NCBI GenBank assembly: GCA_019925095.2
Contig: CM034407.1
Coordinates: 7,070,710 to 7,134,709, forward strand
Direction of reading: 5' to 3'
Origin: Dendrolimus kikuchii
Taxonomy: Eukaryota > Arthropoda > Insecta > Lepidoptera > Lasiocampidae
DNA length: 64,000 nt
Shown here one piece after another: positions 23,342 to 33,071 of this stretch. Numbering within the stretch: position 1 is the stretch's first letter; every line of letters begins with the position of its first letter. Under the pieces are notes generated by a model that saw nothing but the letters and a program-made list of their open reading frames with translations, was not told the DNA's origin and did not search any database. Both the position numbers and the translations under genes were made by a program.

Positions 23342-23599
23342 GCATATACCTACTTGGTTAAGCAGTTGGTAGGTAATGCGTGAATGAATTCAATGTAGTA
23401 TTGTGTTCAAGGTCTTTATCAATTACTACTACTACTGTTACTATTATAACTTTCCTTGCGGCTTCGTAAGTATTTAGTTTCTCGATTAGATTTTCTATGG
23501 AAAGTAGCCTTTTCCGGTATTTACGTATTTCATTTTCATTTCAGCGCTTATCAAAAGCCCATAAAAAGCGAGCGATTGACTTTTAAGTGTATGTATTAA

Positions 23600-23698
23600 C
23601 GGTGTTATTCATAGAGAGTTAGAGTAAGTTTGGACGTTTCTTTATGATTCTTAAAGAAGCGTTCAAACTTACCCTAACTCTTTATGAATAAGACCGTA
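23600..23698. repeat. Foldback element (~100 bp)
   Basis: Near-perfect inverted repeat: GGTGTTATTCATAGAGAGTT pairs with AACTCTTTATGAATAAGACC; ~45-base arms, loop near 23645. TTATTCAT/ATGAATAA ends. Confidence 0.85.
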
Positions 23699-23875
23699 AA
23701 GATTTAGTGCTGACGATACAACAAATAAATAGTTTAAGATAATTTTATGGGCTTGCGGGGTACTATTTTTCATCGTAAAAATATTAAATCTATCCAGAAT
23801 TTGTTAAATTGTCATGACTTTCTCAGAACACTGAAACCGAACGATGCGGTATAGAAATCTAATTATCAGGATGGA

Positions 23876-24060
23876 AAGAGACTTAAAAGAAATGTATGAC
23901 AACAATCTGGCTAGACCGCGACGTACTTACCACGATCAAATTACTTGTAAGTATGAAGAGATTAATGAATGTAGATGAAGCAAGAGATGTATGTTAAGAA
24001 GCAAGTGAAAATCCATCCTTTCTGCCTACCTACTCCTATGGGAAACGGGTGTGATTATAT
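23876..24060 (+). mobile_element. Diverged RTE-like 3' end
   Basis: Several stops interrupt it, but it retains an RTE-like C-terminal pattern: NVDEARDVC, then a stop, then a tract ending YGKRV and TGA. This parallels NVKEASEVC...YPARELA in the intact family. An older, separate RTE lineage is likely. Confidence 0.55.
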
Positions 24061-24514
24061 CTATTTACGTATCCACCCTAATGTCTAAGTGGATTAAAAT
24101 GTTTTGAAGAAGTCTCATGGTCTACTTTTTCTTTTTCGTCGATTAACCATAATCTAAAATCAGTACGTTATCTGATGTATTCAGAATTGCTACTTATCTC
24201 ACTTAATCGCATTTGCAGTACACTTGTAGGTATATAAATATCAAATATACATTACATTAAAAACCGAGTGACATTGACAGACAGCTGTGGGAGCGTATTA
24301 AATTGATATATTCAACGTGCAATTCAATCATATAATATGCGCGACATTATGCTAATTGGTTATGGCCAAATCACTGTAAACAAGCTCGGTCATCTCCGCA
24401 TTCCGGCATTCCGCCGGCGCGGGCGCGCATGCCACAACACGACGCCGGTCGGACGGATGACCCGCGTAATTCCCATCTTTAGAGAAACTATAAAACAACA
24501 ATTTTTGAACGTTA

Positions 24515-24640
24515 CAATAAAACCTGGCAAGTGTGCGGCGGTTTGCAAACTATGAAAAATTCCGTACAGAGCCATTGTTTTCACCATAATGGGGCCAGGG
24601 TGCAAAAATTGCGAAACACCTCTTGCCAGCAAAAAAAAAT
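24515..24640 (+). mobile_element. Dispersed repeat N, copy 1
   Basis: AAAACCTGGCAAGTGTGCGG, ATTCCGTACAGAGCC, TGTTTTCACCATAATGGGGC CAGGGTGCAAA. Resembles the common insect repeat with CCGGGCAAGTGCGAG...TTCCGTAC. Partner at 24780. Confidence 0.5.
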
Positions 24641-24779
24641 AAAATTAAAATTTTATGTTTTATTTTTAAGGTTTTTGGAACCATTTTGCCAAAAATGGAA
24701 CACACGTGAAATCGTCATGTTCGTTCATTCTTCAGCCGTCGTGTGGTATTCTCGGTATAAGGCGATCGGAACAACCTTC

Positions 24780-24900
24780 AAACGTAAAACCGGGCAAGTG
24801 CGCGAGCCATTATATAAATTATAATCAGTTCCATACATAGCCGTGTTCACCATATTGAGCTCCAGGGTGCAAACATTGAGATCCTCCCTTAAGCAACATT
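24780..24900 (+). mobile_element. Dispersed repeat N, copy 2
   Basis: CGTAAAACCGGGCAAGTGCG CGAGCC, CATACATAGCCGTGTTCACC ATATTGAGCTCCAGGGTGCA AA. Direct repeat of 24515-24640, about 265 bases away. Confidence 0.5.
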
Positions 24901-24989
24901 AAAAAATAGTAATATTTTTTAAAGTTCTTTTTCGTAACATTATATGTACCAGATACGCTTGCTTTTTTACGACGGGAAACCCGATTGTG

Positions 24990-25474
24990 AGCCATCAGCC
25001 GCGCATAGGGGGGACAGAACCCCCTAGGGGAAAATCGCGACCGGTGTGTAGGATTCACACATTCGGGGTGGCACTAGCACGTCTAGTCAGAACTAAAAAT
25101 GCTATTGCGACGCCACGGTTAGGGATACCCACAAAAACCCCTCGGTATTCCGTCCTTCGCCTTTAATGACAGGGCCACGGGCAAATGGCCTAGCCTCTCC
25201 TCTAGCCACTGGCCCTGACAGGCGGTGGCCCATCGGTCTCTTCCACTGCCGAGGGAAAATTTTTGTTCCCCGGCATTGTCTTATTCTCATTACGGGGGGC
25301 GGTTTGTAATTCGCCTCGCGCGCGGTATACGTCGCACCCCTAGCTCGAAGGCATGAGGCGGATGGCGAGCCCTTTCCCTAGGGGCCCACCCGCGCCGCCC
25401 GCTCATGGCGGCCGAAGGTTCAAGCTGGCCCTCCGACGCCGACGCGTAGGTACTCTTTTGACGGGGGAGCGGAG
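24990..25474 (-). mobile_element. R1-like element 3' part, continuation of 25615-26125
   Basis: GC-rich, on the far side of the inserted LINE tail. Minus-strand reading gives an end such as GGGTTTTTGTGGGTATCCCT and GTGCTAGTGCCACCCCGAAT, the latter also present at 15540-15570. Probably the last coding bases and 3' UTR. Confidence 0.6.
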
Positions 25475-25614
25475 CAATGAAGTCCGATTACCGCAACACT
25501 TAGTGCCAACCTCATTTCTTAAATTGCAGCATTCATTTACTGTATATAATATATTTGCTAATCTGTTTGTATTGTGTGTGTCGCAATTGGAAATAAATAT
25601 TTTCTTTCTTTCTT
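25475..25614 (+). mobile_element. LINE tail inserted in an R1-like remnant
   Basis: Ends with GGAAATAAATATTTTCTTTC and further TTTC units, a polyadenylation-signal-like end plus microsatellite tail. It interrupts the minus-strand R1-like remnant, whose coding sequence resumes on both sides. The left boundary is approximate. Confidence 0.5.
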
Positions 25615-26125
25615 ACGCTCCCGTTCTCCCTCCTCCTATGCAAGCATGACACGCTCGCAAAAGGAGGAGACGGCGTCCCATCCAGTGAAGCTGCCGACCA
25701 TGGCGTGAACCACGGCGGGGAGCGAGAGGTTGAGTCCGGTAATGGCGACGAGGTCTCGGTTTTGCTTTGTCAGGAAGGGCACGCCTCGGGGGTGTGCAGC
25801 GCCATATCGTCGCTGGTGTCACAGTGTTGGCACCTTGACGTTGGCTCGCGGGTAAGATGACACAGGTACTTTCCGAAACTGCCGTGCTCCGAGAGGACCT
25901 GTGTCAGCCGGAACGTCAGGGAGCCCTGACGTCGCTTATTCTAGTTTGCAGGACGGGCCTCATCACCTCTATGGAGGTGAGGCCCGCGCTGGGATGTCGA
26001 GGCGCTCTTCCCAAACCACCATGGTAACGTTGTGGAGCGCCGACCGGCAAGCCTCAGTTTCCTGAGGTGCCGGTCTCGTGTCCCTCGCTAGGGCCTCCTT
26101 GCGCCACTGGTATAGCGACGCGAAC
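25615..26125 (-). pseudogene. R1-clade non-LTR retrotransposon, reverse transcriptase C-terminus, broken
   Basis: Read on the minus strand, three frames supply parts of one protein. They are LYMFASLYQWRKEALARDTR through VVWEERLDIPARA; then RLTQVLSEHGSFGKYLCHL, followed by the zinc-knuckle-like CQHCDTSDDMALHTPEAC (C-x2-C-x8-H-x4-C); then DLVAITGLNLSLPAVVHAMV and VSSFCERVML. This order (WEERL block, L(T/S)GHG-like block, CCHC, then a FCExVM block) is that of R1-like elements, and the copy at 32073 has the same layout (CRQCGALDTALHTLVEC, TFCETVMS). Several frameshifts and stops (for example after PARASPP and after EACPS) make it non-functional. It acts as the 3' end of a minus-strand insertion whose tail continues toward 24990. 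Confidence 0.8.
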
Positions 26126-26922
26126 ATGTACAGACACCCAATAATTTTTCAGAGAAATAGCTGTAAAATACATGATAGACGGACAAACGGGCATGATAAA
26201 AACAGAAGGATTCCATTTTTGTGAAAATGTCTACGGATCTCTAAAAATGAAATATTACATAAACATGTTGTCGCTAAGCGGTATTTTACGACGTCGTTGG
26301 TACCGAATATAGACCTCAGATTATAATGATAATGGAACATTGGCGCCAATCAAAAATGTATATTAATGTGCTAGTGGAAAACTAACGAAGGAAATAATTT
26401 AATCAATATAATTTTAAAGGCCGTTTTTCCAGTTAACGGCCTTTTCATTTATAGCAACAAAGTCATTATCATTATTAATTGCGTTATTTTTGTTCTGCTT
26501 TTATAATGTTTAATATTATCATTATGATTTAATTGTGACGATTTAATAAATAGCTGTATAAGAGTATATTTTATGTATGTTACTGACATAAAATAATGCA
26601 TCTTGGAACTGATATGTATATATTAAAATGAAAGTGACTTTGTTTGTTCTTTTTTCACAGTATTACAGGAATTATCATAAAATTTATTAGATTAGAGAAA
26701 GAGTATGAACAAAAAATAGTTTGTTTAGTTAGTAAAGTTTTCATGGGATAAGGGTTCGAAGTTTACGCGAGCGAACTTGCATAAATTGGCTGTTATTAGA
26801 TTTGATAAAGTCCTGCTATAATACAGGAGATACTGGTAGAAGAGGATATAAACTTGGAACACTTTTTATCTCCAAAGTTTTAGTTTAATTCCCAAAAGTT
26901 TCCTCGGGTAAAGATTTTGATG

Positions 26923-26976
26923 TTAAATTTGGACTTGACCATGTGAAGGTATCACATGGCTTCAAGTCTAAATTTA
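26923..26976. repeat. Foldback sequence (54 bp)
   Basis: TTAAATTTGGACTTGACCAT GTGA pairs with TCACATGGCTTCAAGTCTAA ATTTAA; loop of ~5 bases. Two to three mismatches. Confidence 0.75.
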
Positions 26977-27507
26977 ATATAATAACATAATATAATAATA
27001 AATTGTAGTTTTATTACTATAAAAAATTAATCACATACGGTTAATATTTACGACATTCCGCGACTATTGTCTGTCAGCTATTTTATTGTTATGATTATGA
27101 ATATAACAAATAATTGTTTATTACACCTAACACAAGAAAGAATTTATGAAAAGCAATTCAAAAACAAAGTCCCACGCAATGTCCATATGTGCAGGAACTG
27201 ATAAAAACAAATAAGATCAGGCCATGACCTTTGGATTGATCAACTAATATCTATTCTAATATATTATTGTTATTGCTTTGCAAAAAACACGTGTATAGAT
27301 GGCTCGACGCTATAACTACTGGTTTTTATCTGTAAGCTATATATAAAAATTGCTATTTATTATTGCCAATTTTATGCAAATGAACCAAGACTAAATTTAG
27401 AAGATTTTTAACGTTCGCTAAGTATATTGTTGTTATATAATAAATTTGGAATATCTGATGTATGTTTATTAAAGGTATACGAATGTCGATTGAAGTAAAA
27501 CTGATAC

Positions 27508-27735
27508 ATATATACTATCACGCCTGTTTCCCACGGCGGTTGTCAGAGACGATGGATCCCCACTTGCGACCATCTTGACAAACAACTTTGGCTTCATGTG
27601 CTTTTATTAATGTCTTAATACGTGCACGTTTATTTGAGGTGCTTTTTACTTGACTGTTCACATTTCTGCTATTAGATCATGGTGTGTACGTCGCCGTCTA
27701 CCACTAACCAACCACCAGGTACCAACTCTACCAAA
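27508..27735 (-). mobile_element. Second RTE-like family, 3' end
   Basis: On the minus strand the end reads VVCQDGRKWGSIVSDNRRGK followed by QA and a stop, matching the C-terminal layout VCKNKPKWHSVVRAYPARELA of the main RTE family at lower identity. It is about 70 percent similar by eye to 52318-52560. Upstream codons are broken. Confidence 0.6.
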
Positions 27736-27736
27736 T

Positions 27737-27800
27737 CTAATTATAAAATTCTAAATATGCCGTGTCTGTACATTGAATTATTAAAAAAAACAACTGGAAT
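27737..27800 (+). mobile_element. Helitron-like family E, left part (split copy)
   Basis: ATTATAAAATTCTAAATATG CCGTGTCTGTACATTGAA to CAACTGGAAT at 27800, where family F begins. It continues at 30488. Confidence 0.65.
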
Positions 27801-29201
27801 CCCTATTAATATTAAAAATGCGAAAGTAACTCTGTCTGTCTGTCTGTCTGTTCCGTTTTCACGTAAAAACTACTGGACCGATTTGGCTGAAACTCAGTAT
27901 ATATCCCTATTAATATTATAAATGCGAAAGTAACTCTGTCTGTCTGTCTGTCTGTTCCGTTTTCACGTAAAAACTACTGGACCGATTTGGCTGAAACTCA
28001 GTATATATATATTTTCGATGCCGAGAATGAACATAGGATACTTTTTATCCCGGAAAATGGGATAGTTTCCGGGATAAAAGTATATTTGTCTCTCTGTTTG
28101 TTATCCTTTTATGGAAAGACTATTGGACCGATTTGGCTGATACTCGGTACATATGTAATTTGAATACCGAGGGTGGCCAAGGGATACTTTTCATCCCGGA
28201 TACTGGAATAGATTTTGGGATAGATTTATGTAAAGTTTATCCCGGAAACTAGGATAGGTTTTTTATTTGTGGTTGGCCATTTTCGTCATTTTGTTTATTT
28301 TGGTCAATTTGGTCGTTTAGGTAGTTTTGTTTAGTTTAGTTGTTTTAGTAGTTGTGGTAGTTTTGGTTGGTAGTTTTGCTATTTTCGATAGTTTATGCTG
28401 GTAGTTTTGGTAGTTTCGGTTGTTTTGGTAGTCGTGATAGTTTTGGTAGTTGTGGTAGTTTTGTTTTGTAGATTTGGGAGTTTCGGTAGATTTGGTAGTG
28501 GTGGTAGTTTTGATTGGTAGATTTGGGAGTTATGGTAGTTTTGGTTGGTAGATTTGGTTATTTTGGTAGTTGTGGTAGTTTTGGTTTGTAGATTTGGTAG
28601 TTTTGGTTGGTCGATTTGGTATATTCAGTTGTTTTGGTAGTTGCGGTAGTTTTGATAGTTGTGGTAGTTTTGGTAGTTTTGATAGTTGTGGTAGTTTTGG
28701 TAGTTTTGATAGTTGTGGTAGTTTTGGTAGTTTTGATAGTTGTAGCAGTTTAGGTAGTTGTGGTAGTTTTAATTGGTGGATTTGGTAGTTTTGGTTGGTA
28801 ATTTGGTAGTTTCGGTAGTTTTAGTACGTTTGGTAGTTTTGGTCGTTTGTGTAGTTTACACAATATTTAGTTATATAAATAAAACTAGAACGGGTTGAAA
28901 TAATGTATTAAAGTTTGTATAGGGGACCAATCATTTATCAAATTTATAGATATAAAAATTCATAATCTTTAAAAAAATGCGACTCACTCGATCTGTCTGT
29001 CTGAATACCGAAAATGGACATAGATACTATTCATCCCGGTAGATGGGAGAGTTTGCGATATAAAATGAAGTAAATCTTCCGAGGGCCAATAGTACCAACA
29101 TAAAAATACAATACAATATATCCTGTATTAACGCCTGCTCTTAAAACAAGAGGTACGCACTAAAGTTTGACGCGCGGCGGAGCCGCGGGGTAAACTCTAG
29201 T
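27801..29201 (+). mobile_element. Helitron-like family F, copy 1, with GGTAGTTTT minisatellite
   Basis: The first 104 bases are duplicated in tandem (CCCTATTAATATTA starts at 27801 and 27905; each has the (TCTG)n run and TACTGGACCGATTTGGCTGA). Paired CCCGGAAAATGGGATAG-type blocks follow, then a minisatellite at about 28310-28855. The element ends GCGCGGCGGAGCCGCG then GGGTAAACTCTAGT at 29201, a GC hairpin followed by CTAGT. Non-autonomous; no Rep/helicase coding. It is inserted in a family E element and abuts copy 2. Confidence 0.7.
28310..28855 (+). repeat. Minisatellite of family F copy 1 (GGTAGTTTT-based)
   Basis: Units of 9 bases, mainly GGTAGTTTT, GGTAGTTGT and GATAGTTGT. A 27-base higher-order unit (TTTTGATAGTTGTGGTAG plus TTTTGGTAG) is repeated exactly three times from 28651, then decays. 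The 64-codon frame at 28594-28788 (GSFGSFDSC repeats) is a by-product of the 9-base period. Confidence 0.88.
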
Positions 29202-30487
29202 ATATATATATTTTCGATGCCGAGAATGAACATAGGATACTTTTTATACCGAAAAATGGGATAGTTTCCGGGATAAAAATATATTTGTCTTTCTGTTTGT
29301 TATGCTTTTATGGGAAAAATACTGGACCGATTTAGTTGAAATTCGGTATACATGTAATTTTAAAATCGAGGGTGGACAAGGGATACTTTTTATCCCGGAT
29401 AATGGGATAGATTTTGGGATAGATTTATGTAAAGTTTATCCCAAAAAATGGGATAGGTTTTTTTGTGATTTTCCATTTTCGTCATTTTGGTCATCTTTGT
29501 CCGATATGTCCGAGTTATCCGATTTGTTTTTTTTGTCCGATTTGTCCTTTATGTCCGAGTTGTCCGAGTAGTCCGATTTGGCCGAGTTGTCCGATTTGTC
29601 CAATTTTTCTGAGATGTCCGAATTGTCCAATTAGTCCCAGTTGTTCGTTTTGTCCGAGTTGTCCGATTTGTCCAATTTGTCCGAGTTGTCGGAATTGTCC
29701 GAGTTGTTCGATTTGTCCAATTTGTCCGAGTTGTCCGAGTTGTCCGATTTGTCCTATTCGTCTGATTTGTCCGAGATGTCCGAGTTGTCCGATCTGTCCG
29801 AGTTGTCCAATTTATCTGATTTGTCCGAGTTGTCCAATTTGTCCGAGTTGTCCGATTTGTCCGAGTTGTCCGATTTGTCCAATTTGTCCCAGTTGTCCGA
29901 GTTGTCCGATTTGTTCAATTTGTCCGAGATGTCCGAATTGTCCGAGTTGTCCAATTTGTCCGAGTTGTTCGATTTGTCCGAGTTATCCGTGTTGTCCGTT
30001 TTTTGTCCATTTTGTCCGATTTGTCTGTTTTGTCCGATTTGTTCTTTTTGCCCTTTTTGTCATTTATGTAGTTGTCATAGACGGGGGAGAAATAAATATA
30101 GCTAGGACAGCTTGAAATAAAGGTTGAAAGTTGAGATAAGACCAATCATTTCTCAAGTTTATAGATATAAACATTCATCATCTATAAAAAATGCGATAGT
30201 AACTCGATATATCTTTCCGTTAAGTTTTCACGGAAAGCTACTAGGAGAGGATCGATGTTACTGTAATTTTGTTTAAATGTAGTTTTATTACCGAAAATGG
30301 ACATAAATACTTTTCATGCGCGGAGACGGAATTGTTTGCGATATAAAATGAAATTAAACTTCCGAGTGCAAATATCACTAACATAAGAATTAAGTACAAT
30401 ATAACCTGTATTAACAACTCCTGCTCTTTAAACAAGAAGCACGCACTAGAGGTTGACCCGCGGTGTAGCCGCGGGGTAAACTCTAGT
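29202..30487 (+). mobile_element. Helitron-like family F, copy 2, with GTCCGAGTT minisatellite
   Basis: Joined directly to the CTAGT end of copy 1. It lacks the TCTG-rich first ~115 bases and begins at TATATATATATTTTCGATGC. It carries the GGGATAG blocks, the minisatellite at 29463-30060, GACGGGGGAGAAATAAATAT AGCTAGGA, and the terminal CCGCGGTGTAGCCGCGG hairpin with CTCTAGT at 30487. Confidence 0.7.
29463..30060 (+). repeat. Minisatellite of family F copy 2 (TTGTCCGAG-based)
   Basis: About 60 nine-base units: TTGTCCGAG, TTGTCCGAT, TTGTCCAAT and ATGTCCGAG in irregular order. Because 9 is divisible by 3, all frames lacking a stop in the unit stay open. This yields 216- and 154-codon plus frames (CPICPSCPS... 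and LSELSDLSN...) and minus frames (DNSDKSDNS...). These are not judged to be genes. Confidence 0.92.
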
Positions 30488-30923
30488 AGACTATATAAAC
30501 GATGGAGAGGACGATGCAATTTTTTATAGAATTCTTGTCTGTTTGTTCGGGATTCACGTAAAAATTACGAGGCCAATTTCGATGCGGTTTTCGCTGATTG
30601 ACACCAAATTCTTAGACCTAAAGTTTGCGCTACTTTTTATTCCGGGAATCCCGCAGGAATTTTTCTGGGTATGATTTAAAATAACTAGATTTAAATGAAT
30701 CGAATTCCAATGAGTTTTTCACTTCGCACATTTTATGTATTACAATGTGTGATCTTTTTATATCGGAAATCCCGCGGGAATTTTCCCAGGAGCGGTTTGT
30801 AATTGTTTGTAAGTTTTCATCAAAACGATAGCTTACAATCTTAAATGCTGTGGTACTCTGTGTCACGGGAATTCCACAGGAATTTCAAGTCAAGCGTGGA
30901 CGAGGTCGCTGGCAAATCCTAGT
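30488..30923 (+). mobile_element. Helitron-like family E, right part (split copy)
   Basis: Resumes with TATATAAACGATGGAGAGGA, which in the uninterrupted copy at 19250 follows CGACTGGAATACACA. It runs to GCGTGGACGAGGTCGCTGGC AAATCCTAGT at 30923. The 2.69 kb between the halves is two family F copies. Confidence 0.7.
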
Positions 30924-31479
30924 AACTGATAATATTCTAATAAACCTTTAACATTAAAAGAAAATTATAATGAGAGTATAGGTAACGTTTAATTTGATAA
31001 AACTTGCAAACAAAATGACGAGACAGATAGACAGTGCAATGAGAACTTTGATATACTTGAGAGAAACGTAAACGGCACGGCTCGTTATTTATTTGTCATT
31101 AGCTTTGCTTGCCACTTTGTTTGTCCGGGACTTGGACTTTATATTCATATCTTCTGAATCTTAAAAGATATTGAATTTAAAAATACACAAGGGTTTAAGA
31201 GAATATTCCTGTTTTAATCCCAAAAAAAATACATTAAAACGTAGGTCTTTTGAAATTAGTCTTTTCGAGGCCTATTCGAGACATACTCTGTCAGACAGAC
31301 TGACAGACATGAAAGTTAAAAACGATAATTTATATAAATGAGCATCGCAAAAATAACAGTTTTGACCAAAAAAATTATATAGTATGTTTAAATCCCAGTT
31401 TGACATATTCATTGGTACAGATTTGTTCAGTTTATTTATTTACAAAAAAGTAAAAAAGTGATTATCTTCTTTAAAGATT
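30924..31479. other. No gene recognised
   Basis: Possible Helitron-like debris (GACAGACTGACAGACATGAA near 31292-31312); otherwise AT-rich. Confidence 0.4.
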
Positions 31480-31825
31480 TATTTGATATTTTTTATGCAT
31501 TTATTTTTTAATATTTGAAAAGTATTATTTTGTATATACGTATATTTATATATATATATATATATATATACATATATATATGTATTAAATTTATAAATTA
31601 GTGTAAGTATGTATATTTAAATTTTACAGTCCTATCTTTTTTCTGCTTTACCTACATCGCCAGATTAGTTAAGAATTTCTTTTAAGCTAGGTTGCCTGGA
31701 AGACATCGCTTTTAGCGATAAGGCCGTCTGTTGTTTTGCCAAGAAGTATTGTAATTATACATTTTGTTTTTGTATTTGTTTATTTTGGCGAGGAGTAAAG
31801 TGTTATCTATTTATCTATTTGTGAA
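31480..31825 (+). mobile_element. LINE 3' UTR fragment, same family as 2585-3045
   Basis: Contains an AT-rich segment with a (TA)n stretch at about 31546-31582, then GGTTGCCTGGAAGACATCGC TTTTAGCGATAAGGCCG and AAAGTGTTATCTATTTATCT. Colinear with 2760-3040. Confidence 0.62.
31546..31582. repeat. (TA)n microsatellite
   Basis: TA run within a LINE 3' UTR fragment, interrupted once by CATATA. Confidence 0.85.
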
Positions 31826-31979
31826 AAATCCCAAATAACACTTAAAGCGAAGCGAGGAAACGTTTACTTTGAACTGTAGGAATTAAACTGAAATTTATAT
31901 ATTATTGAAAAACCTAAAAAGCAATCTAGTGTTAGTTAGAAAGTGCTGATTATTTCGTTAATGTAATAAGTTTATCATA

Positions 31980-32058
31980 TACTAGCGGCCCGCCCTGGCT
32001 TCGCGCGGGTATCTAAAAATAACTTTTTTTATAGCCGATGTCAACCGTGGATAGTGTA
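31980..32058 (+). mobile_element. Dispersed repeat L, left half (split by R1-like insertion)
   Basis: Begins ACTAGCGGCCCGCCCTGGCT TCGCGCGGGT, a repeat start I recall as common in Lepidoptera, and runs to GTGGATAGTGTA. The right half resumes at 33867 with GCTTGCCAACAGTTAAAG and ends TTATAATATTAGTATAGAT. Related right ends lie at 90-196 and 9130-9152. Confidence 0.65.
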
Positions 32059-32072
32059 ACTACGTTCTAAGT

Positions 32073-32660
32073 GCCCTAGCTAGAGGCCTGACCTTCCGTC
32101 AGGTCGAAATCGAGGCGATCAGGAAGCGGGAAACCGCCTCCATGATCGCCGTCTGGTCTCAGGAGCTCGACAACCCTGCGGGCTATGGCGGCTACACGGT
32201 GGATGCAATCAGGCCACAGCTGACGGAATTGGTCAACCGCACCAGCGGCACCCTAACCTTCAGGACGACGCAGATACTTACCGGACACGGATGTTTCGAT
32301 AAGTATCTGTATCGCATTGTGGGCTGCTTGCCTTCCCCGGACTGCCGCCAGTGCGGCGCGCTCGACACGGCGTTACACACGCTAGTCGAGTGCGCCGCAT
32401 GGGCGCCGCAGCGTTTCGAACTTGAGACGCACGTAGGTCCGGTTGACTCGCTCTGCGACTTGGTCAAGGCCATGCTGCAGAGCAGCGACAATTGGGGGGC
32501 TGCGGTTACTTTTTGCGAGACAGTAATGTCACTCAAGGAGGCCGCAGAACGCGATAGGGAGAGGAGCCCTGCAGCGCGTGCTAATGCGTCTTCTCGAGGT
32601 CGCCGGCCATCAGCTGGCACCCGGAGAGGCAGGTACGTGCATTACTTCCCTCCCTGAGTT
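32073..32660 (+). pseudogene. R1-clade reverse transcriptase C-terminus (5'-truncated insertion)
   Basis: Coding similarity starts abruptly at 32073 (ALARGLTFRQVEIEAIRKRE) and stays in frame to a TGA at 32656, with YVHYFPP as the last residues. Landmarks in order are the W-Q-E-L block (MIAVWSQELDN), LTFRTTQILTGHGCFDKYLY, the CCHC-like CRQCGALDTALHTLVEC, and CETVMSLKEAAERDRERS. This is the C-terminal ~195 residues of an R1-like ORF2; endonuclease and polymerase domains are missing. The frame is fully open, unlike the remnant at 25615-26125, so the insertion is comparatively recent. It is preceded at 32059-32072 by ACTACGTTCTAAGT, which recurs directly after its poly-A at 33072-33085. This suggests a 14-15 bp target-site duplication. 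It sits inside dispersed repeat L. Confidence 0.85.
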
Positions 32661-33071
32661 AGGTACCGTTTATCGCGGGGGGCCTTTAGCTTGCTAGGAG
32701 AGCAAAAGACCTTCTACCCCCGCACAACGAAGTGGGGTGTGTTCTCCCAGGGCACACTCCAGGTACTTTATTGCGCTGGATCGGCTGGGCGTAACAAGTT
32801 CTAAATCTCAGCCTTTCCAACACAAACAAAGCGCAGGGTCGTCAGGGAGGAGGGGGTTTTTAGTGGGTATTGGGGTTGCTCGCTCGTGCAGCAATGCTCG
32901 GAGTCTTCCACACTATTCTGTGACGTCGATCGCGGACGGGGCACTGCCAAGAGTATACTATTGCTGCAGTGTTATCGCCCCCGACCGACGCGTGTCGTTC
33001 CCCTAGCAACGACCCAGTTTGTGCGTAAATCGGTTAAGCATTTTCCCTCACCTCAAAACAAAAAAAAAAAA
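32661..33071 (+). mobile_element. R1-like 3' UTR, ending in poly-A
   Basis: Follows the stop codon of the 32073 frame and ends in a run of at least 12 A at 33060-33072. Internal landmarks (CGAAGTGGGGTG, CTGGGCGTAAC, GGAGGAGGGGGTTTTTAGTG) reappear in order in the next unit. Confidence 0.75.

Noticed and set aside
24337..24632. GC-richer coding candidate
   Set aside because: Both-strand frames overlap repeat N and a GC patch, with no motif or splice support.
28594..28788. Gly/Ser/Phe/Cys repeat peptide, like a silk or structural protein
   Set aside because: Read from the GGTAGTTTT array of family F copy 1; no signal peptide and no flanking exon.
29465..30115. 216-codon Cys/Pro-rich protein frame
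   Set aside because: Entirely a 9-base minisatellite inside a Helitron-like element; overlapping frames on both strands are equally open.
32192..32620. 142-codon minus-strand frame
   Set aside because: Antisense shadow of the R1-like reverse-transcriptase C-terminus.
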